From: Trichopria drosophilae
Taxonomy: Eukaryota; Arthropoda; Insecta; Hymenoptera; Diapriidae
Reading direction: 5' to 3'
Assembly (NCBI GenBank): GCA_030407085.1
Contig: CM059584.1
Location: 129,493,501 to 129,557,500, forward strand
DNA length: 64,000 nt
Part shown: positions 44,881 through 58,066 of the stretch, piece after piece
Numbering within the stretch: the stretch's first letter is position 1
How the letters are laid out: the number at the start of each line of letters is the position of its first letter
Position numbers and translations under genes: made by a program
Notes under the pieces: model-generated
What the model was told of the DNA's origin: nothing
The model's input: the letters and a program-made list of their open reading frames with translations, nothing else
The model's database searches: none

Positions 44881-47800
44881 CAATAGAGACGGAAGAATCA
44901 CAGCGCTACTGAAGACGCTTTATCGCATTTAATCAAGCGTTAACAGCCGTAAAAGTAAAATCAGGCAGCCGTCTCGCGTTATGTTTTTATGTCTGGCGCC
45001 CTAAGCAGATAGTATGTATATAACTCACGGTCCGCTGCATGAGCTTAACTTTAAAGGCTCGCGGTCCCTCTTTGCAGATCCTGAAATAAAAAAGTTAGGT
45101 CGTGACGTGAAACTTAAAATAGTTCTTGACATGCGCACGCGAATATATATTATCGTAATTCATTCCTCGGATGACACAGGTAAATAAGAAAACTCTGGTC
45201 ATGCACAATTAAAAGACACGTCTCGACATTCTAAGACCATGCCGTGCTCGTGCAAATTGTTTTTAATTTCATTTGAATTCGGAGAACTTCAATTTTGAAC
45301 TTATCTTCAATCTATGAAACTTTCCATAGCCAAATTATTTGTTATTTGATAAACTGTCATTCAAAATATTATTTTAGTTTCCATATGGGATACGCATGTG
45401 CGACGTAAGAATTTGTTTGAGATTCTTCGAATGTATATACATAAATTTATTATTATTATATCGTTTGAATCCAGCAGCTCTTGATTTAAGATAACCGCAA
45501 TTCCCGATACAAACTAACGTAATTACCCAAACAATGCTCGTTTCCTATTCATTTCACACGAAGATGTATAACGTGATCAGGAGCGTATGCCAATCCGGCC
45601 CACCGAACGTTCGGGATTTCTCCGTACTGGCCAAGCTATAGGTGGATATTCCTCCGCCCTATCTTAACTGCGTGCACGAAATATGAAATATAAATAAAAC
45701 ATATTCTTGCTTCGCAGCATGCAATAAAAATGTGGGGAGATAAAGGCAATGCGCGAGGAATACTAAACGCGCATAGTTCGTCTCGCTCTCGGACGCCCTT
45801 CGTCTGGTTGTTCTTTGCCTACGTATTGCGGTTGACTATTGGCACAACTACCTCCATATACTCAATTGTGTTAGTGACATGATTGCTGGACGGTTGTGGC
45901 ACGTGCACGGCTTTATCTACATTTTTATCCATGTTGGTGAATGTGTATGTGTACGTATTTATCGACGCACAATGGTCTGATTTTTCATGCCGTCGGTTTC
46001 GTAGGCTACTCTTAAGATTGTCCGAGTCCCGCGGGACTATTTTCATATACTAACCATAATTTGTTATTCTTCCCGAGTGACCGCGCGTAAACGACCGCTT
46101 TTGGAATGTCTGTCTTGAATTTAAATAGCGTTTTGATGATGCGCTGGAATTATAGGTCTGCATATGCGAGGAATGGATTTCGTATATACTGCAAGTAATG
46201 ATAATTAAGCGACGTTCGTGGTAAAATGTAATCCAATATTAAAAAGGCTCTGCGGGCTTCTACGTGTAAAGTACGTCTGGGGATAATGGTGATAATGTAT
46301 TAAATGGTTAGCTGCACGTTATCGTTAAAAAAACTAGCGAAGGTGAAACGAAAGCTTAATCTCGGGAATGAACACATTACTTGTTCGCTCCATAAAGCGT
46401 CAGCCGTAAATGGACAATGAAGAGAAGGTAAATCGGCGTCGTAGCACCGATGAGATGTCGATATGATTAAAGCAGCCATAAAAACTCGATATAACAGCAC
46501 TATCGTCGCAACTTAATTAAGGCGTGGCCAGGACTACGCGCAGGACTGACTCGATCTTAATTTGGGGTCAAACTCGCTTTATCACCGGAGCCAATCTATC
46601 GACTCCTGGATAAGATAAGCGGTTCATCCGCAGAGAAGATAGTCATCTACCGCTGGTGAACGACACCCAGGTCCGTCGTGAAAGACTCCGAGGGACATAT
46701 GCGGAATTCTTATCTCTTCTTAATGGGTGCGATGTTCGTATTGTCGAGAACCCGTGTTGGCGTGCTGCTTTTTGATACTTTTTCCAGAAGATTCGAAAAG
46801 CGAAGAGAACAGATGGGGTCGAATCGATGGACTGTGACCAAAGCGAGATGGACAGAGGGTAGATTGATCAGAGAGAGTTACGGAAAATGTAAGATGCGGA
46901 TGTAGGAAAACTAAGGAAGGCCCAACTAAAACAAAAAGTATCATGCTGGCTGGGGTAGCAAAACTCTACCAGACCAAGTCTTTGATGAACATGTTTGTCC
47001 CCCGTATTTAAGTACTGACTTATAGAGAGATGTCCAAAAATTATGTACACAAATTCTATTTAAGTAATGATTTGTCACCCAAGAGCAGATTTCTATATCC
47101 AGACGAATGAAATACTTGGCCATTCGAGCGTGCAATAATTTTCCCATGAGAGGAAGGACATCGATCAGAAGCGATCACGGTGGAATTAGCCGTCCCTTAC
47201 AGATCTCGAGAGTCGTTTTATTTCAGTTTCCCGGACCGACGATCGTCCCCATTTCGTTTCTCAGCCTTCAAGAAAGGTCAAAAGACAAACGAAGACGCGG
47301 CATCTTTTTCAACCCCTCGAGGTAGTTCATCTTGGTTGAACACGGGGTGTAATTCAGTCAAATCGGAACTACAGCAATTCCAGAAAATATAGTCACACAA
47401 CATTTTCAAATATTAATGCTTATTTAAAAATATCAATATGCATCAAATTAACGATTTTTCAATAATATTTTGAGAAAATAAAAAGATTATTTAAAAAGGG
47501 GAAGGATGAAAAGATAAATTCGGAAAAGCGTAAATTCTGGCATGTGCATAGGCGAAATTCCTCGAGTCGGAAAGGTTCAGTATCACAATGAAATATGAAT
47601 CAGAGGCGAAAGCGAGCCCTCTCGCGTTTTTCGCCATAAAGAAACGTCACGGCAAATTAATCGTGCGGCAGGCTAGAAGATGTGTGATTTAATAAAAAGC
47701 TTCCTTCGCTCAGGGTGTACGAGCTCCCTGCGGCGTAATAAGTTTAGTTTCTACGATGAAAACCATTAAACACCGGGACGCTCAGCATGATACGGTGTTC

Positions 47801-48270
47801 GCAGTACTCGAATCAAAGATATATATGCGTTAAGTCTCGCGCGTTTATGGTTTCACTGTCATGGTTGGTATTACAATGTGACTATCGATCTTCCATTAAA
47901 TGCGAAGATACTGTACTCATAAGAAATACAATGTGGCACGAAAATATCTCATTTCCTGCGTTGAACATGGCTTTGCGGAAAAGGATTAAAAATAACAAAT
48001 TGCTTAAAAAACGACCTCATGATAAGAAATAATTTCGTGTTACTGCTCTTAACTACAGATAAACCTAAAGAAACATCAAATAAAAGGTCATGGTGATAAG
48101 TCCGTATCACGATCATCAAATATCATTCGACATTATTGTCATACGACATCATCTTCACTGAGCATCTTACCAAGTGATATGGAGTTACCCAGAAGAAAGA
48201 GGAATTTTTATTTTATCTTGACTTAGTATAGGACTTAATTTAAGACTTTGAGGAAACTTACTCTATATGA
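44881..48270. other. Single-copy, CpG-containing sequence without a recognisable gene
   Basis: Composition is balanced and almost free of the repeats found elsewhere. Short frames (for example 45819-46046 minus, 46678-46905 plus, 47107-47325 plus) have no domains I recognise and occur on both strands in the same DNA. Gene-rich insects often keep such sequence in long introns or regulatory deserts of developmental genes. Here that is inference only. Confidence 0.4.
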
Positions 48271-48448
48271 CATTTCCGTTAGGGCTCGGAGGTTTTTTCG
48301 CTTCGTGTCGTGGAAGTTATTAGTATATGATTTCATTTCAAAATTTGTCGCTAGACCACCGTAGCGAAGACTCCCTAGTCCGGCTGTTTCCTGGTCGGTG
48401 GTAGGTTAAATGGCCGGTGCAAAAAAGTCATAAAATAAGTTATAATTT

Positions 48449-48460
48449 GGCGCAGTCGGC
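48449..48460 (+). other. Possible tRNA-Ser-type primer-binding site of a decayed LTR element
   Basis: TGGCGCAGTCGG matches the sequence complementary to the 3' end of insect tRNA-Ser, used as primer by the 17.6/297 group of Ty3/gypsy elements, whose LTRs end in ATT. Here it follows GTTATAATT. Downstream, the 48467-48772 frame (Ser/Leu-rich, no Gag features) does not identify an element, and I cannot define the LTR start or a second LTR. A 12-base match is suggestive, not proof. Confidence 0.35.
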
Positions 48461-51400
48461 GTCGCGGTGTTCAATGTCGTGTGTGATCACTGTACTCTCG
48501 CTCGACTAAACTTTACCCCAGTCGTGCTACATTCGATCCATCCTTCTTCATTCCCACCCCTCCAAAGACCAAGTCCGACTCACTGGCAGAGTTGCCGATT
48601 ATCTCTTAGTTCTTCTCTCTCGCTCAGTCTCCGCATCGATTCGCTACTCCTCGTAACTACATTCTCTCAAAGCGACACAGCGCGAGAGGTCCACCGCCCT
48701 ACAGATCCTATCCAATTTCAGATTAATTGCTGGATCGAGCGGGAGGTCAAGGAGATCGACGAAGAAGAATAAGTGCCGCTGCACTCGAACGGTCAAATTC
48801 CAGTCTGATAAGGAATGACATCGATTCTTGAGATGGTTACTCCCGAGTCCTTATCAGTCTCTTCGATATGCTTAATTGCATCGTGCGAACGTCGCAGGGA
48901 GAACTTTAATTTTCACTTCGATCCCGGCCGAGATAAAGGATGACCAACAACACCGATTCTCACCCTACATAAATGACAAGGGTGTGATTAATGCTGAGGG
49001 TAGAAACGTCAAGAGACACTAGCATATATACGAGAGCAATTTTACACGAATACGAAATTCTCACCCTCTTTGGACAGGTTAAAGGTCATCAGCTCGTGAA
49101 ATGATCCGGTCGGAAATTAGTAACGCGTGCCAAAAGTGGGGTTCCTAGCAAAATATTGGCCATGTCTCTCTATAATCGTCGGCAGGAAAGATTCTTAACG
49201 ACGTCTGGGTCGCTACGTAGGTGTGCTGTTTTAAACTCCGCACCCTTCCGCTTCAAACACTCAACATTCGATGTAAGGAAGTACTAAATTATTGTTTCTT
49301 TCTTTTATGTCGGCCTTTGAAAATTCTTTCTTATTACGATGGTGCTTGTCCGAGAAGAGCCTATAAACGGGGTAGTCGTGCTAGGGTACGTAATGGACAC
49401 CTACAAATACCGGAAAGAGACAATAACTCGGATACGTATCCTATTCTTCACGCTGGGCAGTCACATATGTCGTTATGTTCTTCATTGCCAACAGCGACGA
49501 GATGCATGAATGCCGACGTAGAAACGAAACCTTGAAATACTGGAAGTAGCCGACTGCTTTGGGCAATACGCATCAACGATTACCGATGTCCTATTGCTGC
49601 ATTTGACGTGCACTCCTCTCGTAACTCGACTTGACCGTCGTCTCACCCCTGGCTTGGCGTCCAGTTACAACTGAAGGATCGTTTTCCCCCAACATCGTTT
49701 CACAAAGCAATTCTTACTCGCACTGGCCTATACGTGCGTGGAAACTTTCACGCTGCAGAGTTTCATCGCTTCGACGATCGTCATTACGTGAGAGTTTTGC
49801 GGGGCACACGCATTATCATGTCTAAGTTTCGAGTTTCTGCCACGCACTCGGCATTTGTGTACGTGCAAATTATTTCCGAGATTTCTAATTCATACAACTT
49901 TGTCACGAAGGCACGACAGGAAATGCATTCCGTTACCGCTCGTCTTTAATACATGGGAAAGATTGTAGGTTGAATCAAAAAAAATTTTATTGCCGACTTA
50001 CATGTGTTCACAATCAAAGTGTTTCACGCGATAATACCATTAATTAAAACATTTGGCGGATGCTAAAGTCCGCAGTTTTCAGTAACTCTGATGGAAAGTG
50101 ACTGAACAGCGATCGAATAGTTAATTCTTATATACATTGTGAATGGCGTTGAAGGTCTTGTAAGAATGCCGCTCCATTAGGATTCGCGAGATTCGAATTT
50201 AGTTTTATCCCAATTTGATACTAGTGTAAATAAGCAGAGGAGCATGTATTCATTGGTTTTATTATTCAAGTTTAAAATTTCAAATCACTTCTAATCATTT
50301 CCGAGTTGGCAAAGGTAGGGTGAAAGGATGCTAGTCGTGCACCGCTTCGGCTAATTGCCATGGGAAAGTGGAAGCGCATCGGGCGCAGAGTTCGTTACAT
50401 CGTAAGTCGTGGGCCCGATAGGCATACGCGTTTACGGCAGTTACAAGCCAAACTACTGGTGATCAGAATTGGTAACGAGACTGCGGCAGGAACGGCATCG
50501 TATTAGGAGGGAAACGGAACAAGAACAAGAGGTAGAGGGAACACACGACGGTCGAATGCCATAAATCTTGGCGCGATAGAGGGTGTGGTCAAACGCAACG
50601 TCGAACCAACGTGGCTTCTCTACAAATCTATAAAGGCTCATGCAAACCCTCCTATATACGTGTTCGAGGTACACGAACAAACGAGCAGACCAATGTTCGT
50701 CGGGCGACCAATGGTCATTTGGTCAAACGATGCTCGCAGCGAAACAGTAATATGTTCGCGTCACCAACATCCCTGGGTGCTCATTTCCCCTTTCGCGGCA
50801 AAGTCGCTGAAAATTCGTGATTTACGATCCTGGCAAAAATCGTTAAAAAAGACGAGGGAGGAGGCAGCCTCGGTCGAGATATCGTTCGGATCGCTAGGTA
50901 TTTCCTGCTTTATGCAGAAAAGGATCGTTCTCGGAATCTATTGCACGCTGTTGCTGTGGCTGCGAGGACATGTGTATGTATGATGCATTTATTGTTTTCT
51001 GGCAAATACACTTCCCACGTCGGTTTTACTGGACTGATTCCGAAGAGCGGCGGTTAAAGCATTTCCCTTCCTTGGAAAAGTAAGAAACTATTTTGTTATG
51101 CATTTAGTAACATCGTTAACGTTGATGAAGTCTGCAAGTATTGGAAACTTCAATTATCTCTAAGGGTTGGGACCGTTTAGTAATTTACATAATCGACATC
51201 GATGAAAATATCGGTACGATATAAGTACCTGCGGAATATATGCTTTATGGCATCTCCAACCGCAATATTTCCTTCCACACGCGAAGCGTTACTTGCATAT
51301 GCCGTGAGAGGACGTAAAATATTGTTTCGAGTTCGCTAGTGACATTTGGCACGTTCGACTGCTTCCGATTGAGAAGGCATCGTATCGTCCGGTAATAATG

Positions 51401-52400
51401 ATTTCCTTCGAACTTCCGTTCATTTTTCAAAGGAACGAATACTTTTCCACCTGCGAAAACAGCCACAAGCCACATCCAGGCATCCAATTATCGCCCCTCG
51501 AAGACATCCGAGCTTTTGTGTGTCCATTTCTTACCGTGGATTAGTTGCTCCGTCGTTTATCACACATTTCGCACGACGATACGCTTCGCGCCCTTTCTCA
51601 GGTGTGCTGCAGCAACACGTTTTTTGGTCGTTTCCGCACTTATTCAACGGAGAGAGGCGTTCCTTAGACACATGGTTCGATCGACTTCTTTGCAGCGGAT
51701 TCACACGTGCATTGTGTACTTTTACCGCATAATAACGCAATCGATACACGCCAGCTATTTCCCGTATGTATATTACCAGTAAGGAATTCTCTTTATTCTA
51801 ATGGTGAAAATGGGAGCTCCCTATAATTCACAGAAATGCAATTGTTGCTCGTAATGTTATTATCGCTCCAGAACGGTTTCTGCAGATATTTGAATATTCA
51901 GAATTGGATTTGGAATATCCGTTAGGACCTCTAATTGCATTTTGAGTTCAGAGGAACTAGACTATGGTAATGGGTTATTTGTACCTGTTCATCAGAACTA
52001 AACTAGGCTGTACGGCTGAACTGAAGATCTCAAAGATCGAGCCACAGACTACATCTATAAATTCAGACGTCAACGAGGCATATTGGAAGTAGGTCGCAAC
52101 AATGTTTAAGAGAAATTGCACAGGAGTACGTCATGTCAGCTTGAGTCACCATCGTACAATCCACGTTCCTGGTCAGTTTCTCGTTGGCCATTCATCCTTG
52201 AGCATATCAAAGTGACAGAAATTGGCCGTGCCTGATGTGTCTGAGACGCGGAATATACGCACGGAAATCATTTCCATATTGTAATATCCCGTATCCTGTC
52301 GTCGCGAACAGAGGCCAATATTGTGGGCCAACAAACCATTTAGACCAGGTGTTAAATTGTCTGTGACGCCAGGAACGGTCGCGTTCGCTACCGGAGTTAT
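48461..52400. other. Single-copy region, no gene recognised
   Basis: Balanced composition with many overlapping short frames on both strands (longest 50585-50983 plus, 132 codons, with no recognisable motif or consistent splice extension). No dispersed repeat seen elsewhere in the window occurs here. It may be intron, UTR or regulatory DNA of a gene whose coding exons lie outside the window. Confidence 0.4.
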
Positions 52401-52425
52401 TATTATAATGCGAGTCTAAGCCGCC

Positions 52426-52433
52426 TATATAAG
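52426..52433 (+). promoter_or_regulatory. Candidate TATA box
   Basis: CCTATATAAGC is a good TATA core in a GC-moderate context, followed by a purine-rich leader (AAGAGAAAGAGAAAGAGC near 52495). A 70-codon frame starts at 52616 (basic N-terminus, no known domain). This could be a promoter with a 5'-UTR; weak evidence. Confidence 0.25.
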
Positions 52434-54340
52434 CTCGCCCAAACTAAACGACGATCGCAGAAAAGGAGTGGAGAGGAAGAGACCGAGCGTGAAAAAGAGA
52501 AAGAGAAAGAGCAGGATCCGAATGCGAACGAGCCGCTAATATATAATAGCTGTAAATTGGCCAGAAAAACGTCGCGCACACCGGACCAATTCGGGAGTGC
52601 GAGCGTTATAACGCTGTGGGTTTCAAACAAAAAAAAAGGAGCGAAAAAGCGCGTCGAAAGTTAGGTCCACGCTGTTTCCTGTTTACGAGTTTCACGGATA
52701 CACCAAATCGAAATGTGGAATTAAACCGAAAGTGGATGAGCGTCGATTACGACGTCAGGTCCGAAGGACGGAAAGAATACCCGACGTTGTCGCATGTGGG
52801 AATTAATGTTAAATCGCAGCCGAAATGACGCGAAAGATTTACTTAGAGTGAGGGAATAAAAATTGGTACACGGATGTTTCATTACGTAGGCGATTAATAT
52901 TTGCATAAATGCCGAAATTATTGATTCGGTGCGAAATTAAAAGGATTACTTTTTAATGCTGGTACACGATACCGAAGTTATGGGGAGAATTCGTTATCCT
53001 GTCAACTTAATGGAAGTGCCAACTATTAATGGCATCGCACGTTACATTAGCGCAGACTACAACCTCTGTATGGATCGCCGACGTTTCTGAAAAATTATGT
53101 AATCAGTTTGGATATGTAATTACAATGATTTAATGAAAATATATAGCGCTTCTTTCATTTTGGTAAGGAACTCATAGATTAGTGTGCACTTCTAACATCA
53201 CTACGTAGTGTGTCTATAATCTTTACCGATTTCAAATCAAAATTATCTAATTAAATAAAAAATATTATTTTTCGAAATAAGAATTATTCTGCGAATGATA
53301 GGGCCCTATCGCAAATGATGGCAGAACATTCCAATAAATATAATGTAAAAATGCTTTAAAAAATGTGTTACTTCAAAGTGACAAATTTCATAAAATACGG
53401 ATTCACAGGTTCAAACAAACTTATAAAGTTAATAATACGTTGATATTTTAGTCGATGCGGACTTGCAAGATTACGTTATTCCAACCATGAGAGTGTATTT
53501 CGTTAGTTAAATTTACTTTATAACATAAAGTTATTTTAATTAAGAATACTGCAAATGTTTGGTTTGTAGTTTCGTGGAAGAATACAAGATTTAATTTTCT
53601 CTTTACAATGTCAACTGTCTTAAACAAAAGCTTCAGTTTTTCCTTTAATTTTTCTCAGTATATTAGAGTATAATTTTCCTAGAATGTATGTAGGAGAATT
53701 TATAGTTGGAACCGTCATTCTGAAAGGTACACCTTCTTTGTGTATTTTTGGGAGCCCACTATGTGCCTGGTATTAGTTCATTGTTTGTTTTCAAGAATTT
53801 GTTGGTAATAGCTGTGACATACTTCTGTTTCTCTAATTATTTAACCAAATTATTAACTTACTTTGGTATTATATGATTATAATCTCTTCTTATTACACAT
53901 ATAATAATCAAAGAATTGAGTTCTTCCTTACATTTTAACATTTATAGACATGTCCGCCACTTATTAAATATCGTCATTAATGAAGGAATTACAAAAATAT
54001 ATTGCATGTCTTCAAGGGATTAGCATTTTTAGGAAAAGTTATTAAAACTCCATTAGCTTGAATAATCGAAGTAAACTTTTCTTGGACGTTGACGAATATC
54101 ATGTATGGCTGAATATTGTTTTGTTTTTCTTTCAGGAAACGACGAATTCTCTCCCGTTTCCTTCTCAAAGACACATCATATAAACGCAGCACATTGTTGG
54201 GTAACTTTTAGGGATATTTTGTTTACTATGGTTTTTAAATCCAACTTCTACAACTTCAGGTATTTAAGATAGCTTACTTAATAAATATATTGCTTGTAAA
54301 CGGGCCAGTCATTTTTTAAGTAGATTCCGAGATATTTTAA
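52434..54340. other. Transition from single-copy to AT-rich sequence, no gene seen
   Basis: Up to about 53050 composition is balanced; thereafter it is strongly AT-rich. A minus-strand frame at 53989-54192 contains basic residues but no recognisable motif. Confidence 0.35.
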
Positions 54341-54344
54341 TTTG

Positions 54345-55270
54345 ACTGCCAGGGGACTGACGGGGATAACAGAGTACTAATAAAATATACGCAACTTCAC
54401 AGGAAATGTTATGCACTTTATTAAAACGTAGAACAATTCTCTTATTATCTAGTAATGGCACATATCTTTTCAATATTAAATCACTTAAATAACTATTATA
54501 TAACTTATAATAATATGAGGTAGTTTGACTTAACAGCACGCATTTTCTAAGCAATCCAGGAACAATTGAAACAAAACTAAAATAAAACTATCTCAGTCTT
54601 AAATTTACCAATTAACATGAAATTAATAATAATTATATAATATATTATATAATATAATTATTATTGTATCATCTGGCACAATAACAGACAAAGGACTGAC
54701 GCCAACGGACTGACGAAAACGACATGAATTTGAGGTTATAATTAAAACTAATGTTTCTTTTGACATTTTCGAATACCGAGAAGCTACATTTTAAGAAATC
54801 GTAGTTATCTGTATATAAATTAAAATATAACATAAAATTACCCAAAAATAACGACTCACCACAGTACTGATATTTTGGCTAGATCGGCACGTGTGTAAAC
54901 ACTGGTAAACACAATTCTATAGCACTGAGACAGTAATGGTATCCGTCAAAAGGGGCTATCTGCAGTTAACGTTACTACCAACAATGAAATTTAACAAGGA
55001 GTTGACTTTGAATCGGTGATATTTTGCGAGAATTTCCAATTCGAACAACACACAAAGGGCTGACGAATAAAACTAAACACAAAGTTTCCTATTTTTGTTA
55101 AACAATGGCGAGAATATTATGTTATGAATTTGGGGGGGGGGGGGGTTAATTAATACATCAGAGATTGTTGTAAAATAGTAAGTTTTCTTAATTTAAAGGT
55201 AATGTTTAACATACAGGCATTTGATTGCACGTCTTTGGGTTTATGACATGCCAAAGAACTGACGTTTTGG
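54345..55270. repeat. Scattered ACTGACG motif copies in AT-rich DNA
   Basis: GGACTGACG or near variants occur at about 54355, 54694 and 54708 (two close copies), 55057 (GGGCTGACG) and 55257 (GAACTGACG), mostly preceded by CAAAG or CAGGG. CpG-containing 9-mers are rare in this AT-rich context, so the recurrence is notable. The intervals are irregular and no element boundaries are visible. A 14-base G-run lies at 55132. Confidence 0.3.
54625..54666. repeat. AT-only palindrome of about 42 bp
   Basis: AATAATAATTATATAATATA continues into TTATATAATATAATTATTAT, giving a nearly perfect self-complementary A/T stretch that could extrude as a cruciform. No other signal nearby. Confidence 0.6.
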
Positions 55271-57628
55271 GAACATTTATTATTTTTTTACAAACTTTTA
55301 TTTCAAACAAATAGCTTAACTTGGGTCACCAAATAAAATACTATTAATTGTATTAAAATAAAATTAAATATTAAAAAGATATCACAACACTTCATTCCTA
55401 CTGACTGATGACATTGAGTTACCCATTATTTGTAGAATTACCCATACATATGTAATATATATCGTCGAGCAATTCAAGACAATTTTTAGGTTAGGAAAAG
55501 TTACATGATGTACATAAAATAAACATTGACTAATTGAAATGTGGTCGAAATGTAGTATTGTTGAAATATAAGGATTGTTCCATTCCGAATATTGTTTTTA
55601 ATTTTCTATCTTTATCCAACTTTAATCTCTTTTAGCACTTTTGAAACATTTTGGAAAGTTATAAATGTTACTTTTTGCATGTCGTCTTTAGCTTGGAAGA
55701 GACGCCCACGCTTTTTGCTCCATGGAAGCTTCTTGACATTTTAAAAAAATACGAAATAAACGGAAGGGAATAAATTATGAACATTACTACCTAAAATCAA
55801 TTATCGACTGAAGGCAATAGAGGCATCGATTGTTATCAGCAGATCGCACCCCGTGTGCGTTGTTAATACATTTAATCGTGAAAGATCGCACCGGATTCTT
55901 CGCCTCGATTGGGCACGCGCTGCGTCCGTGGCCGTTTTTCTCACTTTTTACGGCGGCTCGTTACGGAGCCCGTATGGCTCGAAGCTAATGTTGCTTTTAG
56001 GTCTTCATGAAAAAGGTAGATAATGGAAAAGCGATACGTATCTCGAAGACGAACGAGTGCCGTCGGAAAAGGCAGACGATATAAAAATGGAACCTTAACT
56101 AGTCTTTTCACGGTGCCCCATCAGCTGTCACCAATTGTGGCTACTATCGTATATACACTATAGGTGTCGGTCGCACCCAGACGCTAAGCTTAAGTTACAA
56201 AGACCGAAGCCGAATCTCTGTCATCTGAACACTGGAGCTGTTCTCGGTCCCGATCGTTTTAAATTTATGTAACGAATAAATCACACCACCTGGTCACAGG
56301 TGCCAATTATTTACGACTTAAGCAGGTTTTTTGTGAATTTCTCCAATGTTGAATTTTTTTTAATTTAATCGATTCTTAATGTACGCTTCAAGTGGCCTGA
56401 GGATAAAGAAAAAATGGATAACGTTAAAAATTAATTTAAGTATATATACGAGATACAAAAAAGTAGGTAGGACGACTTTTTTAACTTGAAAAAAAACGAA
56501 GTTATAAAACTGTACAAAGAATCAAAAATACTTTTAGTAGAATTTAATAATAAAAACTGTCCAATAAAAACACTATTTTAGCTGAGTTTATTATAAGTAA
56601 ATTACGTTCAAAAATAAGTGTGCGATATATATATATTTAATTGTGCCGCGTGTGAAACTGTATAAGTTTATTTTATACGTTTGTAACATTTGTATGTCGT
56701 ACAATATGTACGATTGAAAAATCACTTATGAAATAGTATGAAATCACGCATGTTTAAAATTCTAAGAAAGTGTAATACCCTAAATAAACTATTATGAAAC
56801 AACATTTTTGTTGGACTTGCTTGAAAATAATGAATCTTTTTGTAATAGTATATAGCATTTAACTATAAAATAATGTTATGAATTATTGGTAACGTTTACC
56901 TTTTCTTCACAATTTTCTTATAGGCTTCGTTGCACCGTAAAAAAAATTGACATGTGCGAGAAAATACAAAACTTAAATGGGCCGTATTTTGGAGCTGTTT
57001 GAAGCCGCTTTATTGTTTTTTGAAAAAATCTGACAGCAGAAGAAAAAACTTATAAAAAATACGCGATATGCCCATTTTGTGATGGCGATTATTGCACTTC
57101 TCAATGTCAAATTAAGCCATTTTTGCTACGAAACGCTGTTATTTCGAAAAAAATATAATAATTTTTTTGTTCAAAATGGCTGGTTGATAATGGCTATTTA
57201 ATTCTGTTCTACGACCTTTGGAAAAAGTTACAGCGCCGAAAATAGCGTCCAAATTTTGACGTCAATGGAGTTAAATGAAAATAATCGTATTTGGATGGTA
57301 TTTTTTTCATTGTAAATGTAAATATAGGTTAAATATTTTCATAGTTCTCATGATACAGACAATATATTCAACAATAAATGGAACGGGGTTATTTATTAAT
57401 TAGTTAAAGAGTTTGTTTTTAAATTTCATACAATAAGCGTTTTAATAAAATTGATTGCAACTGAAATATTAAGCAATAAATGCCTTTTCCTGTCATATAT
57501 TTCAATAGTACTTTTCGCACATGCCTCAAACAATATTTTATGTTGCAAGTGTGTGTAAAATGCTCTAGAAAAAAGTGAAAAATGTGTAAAATAGCATTTG
57601 TAACATAAAATCATGCATTTAGTTATTC
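55271..57628. other. Spacer with a CpG-rich island at 55800-56290
   Basis: 55820-56290 is balanced in composition (CGGCGGCTCGTTACGGAGCC) and contains GATATAAAAATGG near 56080. Flanking DNA is very AT-rich. No reading frame or splice pattern supports a gene. Confidence 0.35.
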
Positions 57629-57630
57629 TA

Positions 57631-57858
57631 CACTGAGAGAAGTGTTTGTTTACAGTTACTGTAATAGCTTTATAGTAAAGCTAACAGAATTTAGATTTTG
57701 GTCTTAAGGTAAGTTACTTTATCTGAAGTTAACGTAATCTCAGATTCGGTTAAACTTGTTATGTTAATAGTTAATAAAAGAATTTTAAATATTAATGTTT
57801 TTGAATATACGGGACATATTCACGTGTGAAATTTTTTAAGACCTATTCAAGGGAAGTA
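57631..57858 (+). mobile_element. CACTGAGAG-type MITE, left part (empty site for the 26226 foldback)
   Basis: TA followed by CACTGAGAGAAGTG, then TTTACAGTTACTGTAA, AGTAAAGCTAACAG, GGTCTTAAGGTAAG, and CGTAATCTCAGATTCGGTTA. It matches 26152-26225 joined to 27521-27620. It shows the pre-insertion site of the 1.3-kb foldback, a single TTAA. Its right end is not obvious because another element starts at 57859. Confidence 0.7.
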
Positions 57859-58066
57859 CACTGAGAAAAATATTTAGTAACTTTAAGTAAAAGTTGATGA
57901 CGATATGGGGACTATTTATTTTATAGTTTTTATAGTTGGGTACATTTTGTTCAGATAACTAAACAAATGTTGTAAAATTAACGTAGGTTAGAAAGTAGAT
58001 TAAAGAATTAGTTCCCTCTAGGTAAATAACATTTAGTTAAATATACTAATTACTTTTCTTGGAGTG
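57859..58066. mobile_element. Possible second CACTGAGA-type MITE
   Basis: It starts TA-CACTGAGAAAAATATTTAG and ends TTACTTTTCTTGGAGTG. The ends share CACT, an A-run and TTAGTA in inverted order but with mismatches. The left end is closest to the right terminus of 26152-27981, so it might instead be a rearranged end of the preceding element. Confidence 0.4.

Noticed and set aside
50585..50983. 132-codon plus-strand frame
   Set aside because: No recognisable domain, an overlapping frame on the same strand, and no evidence of splicing or promoter.
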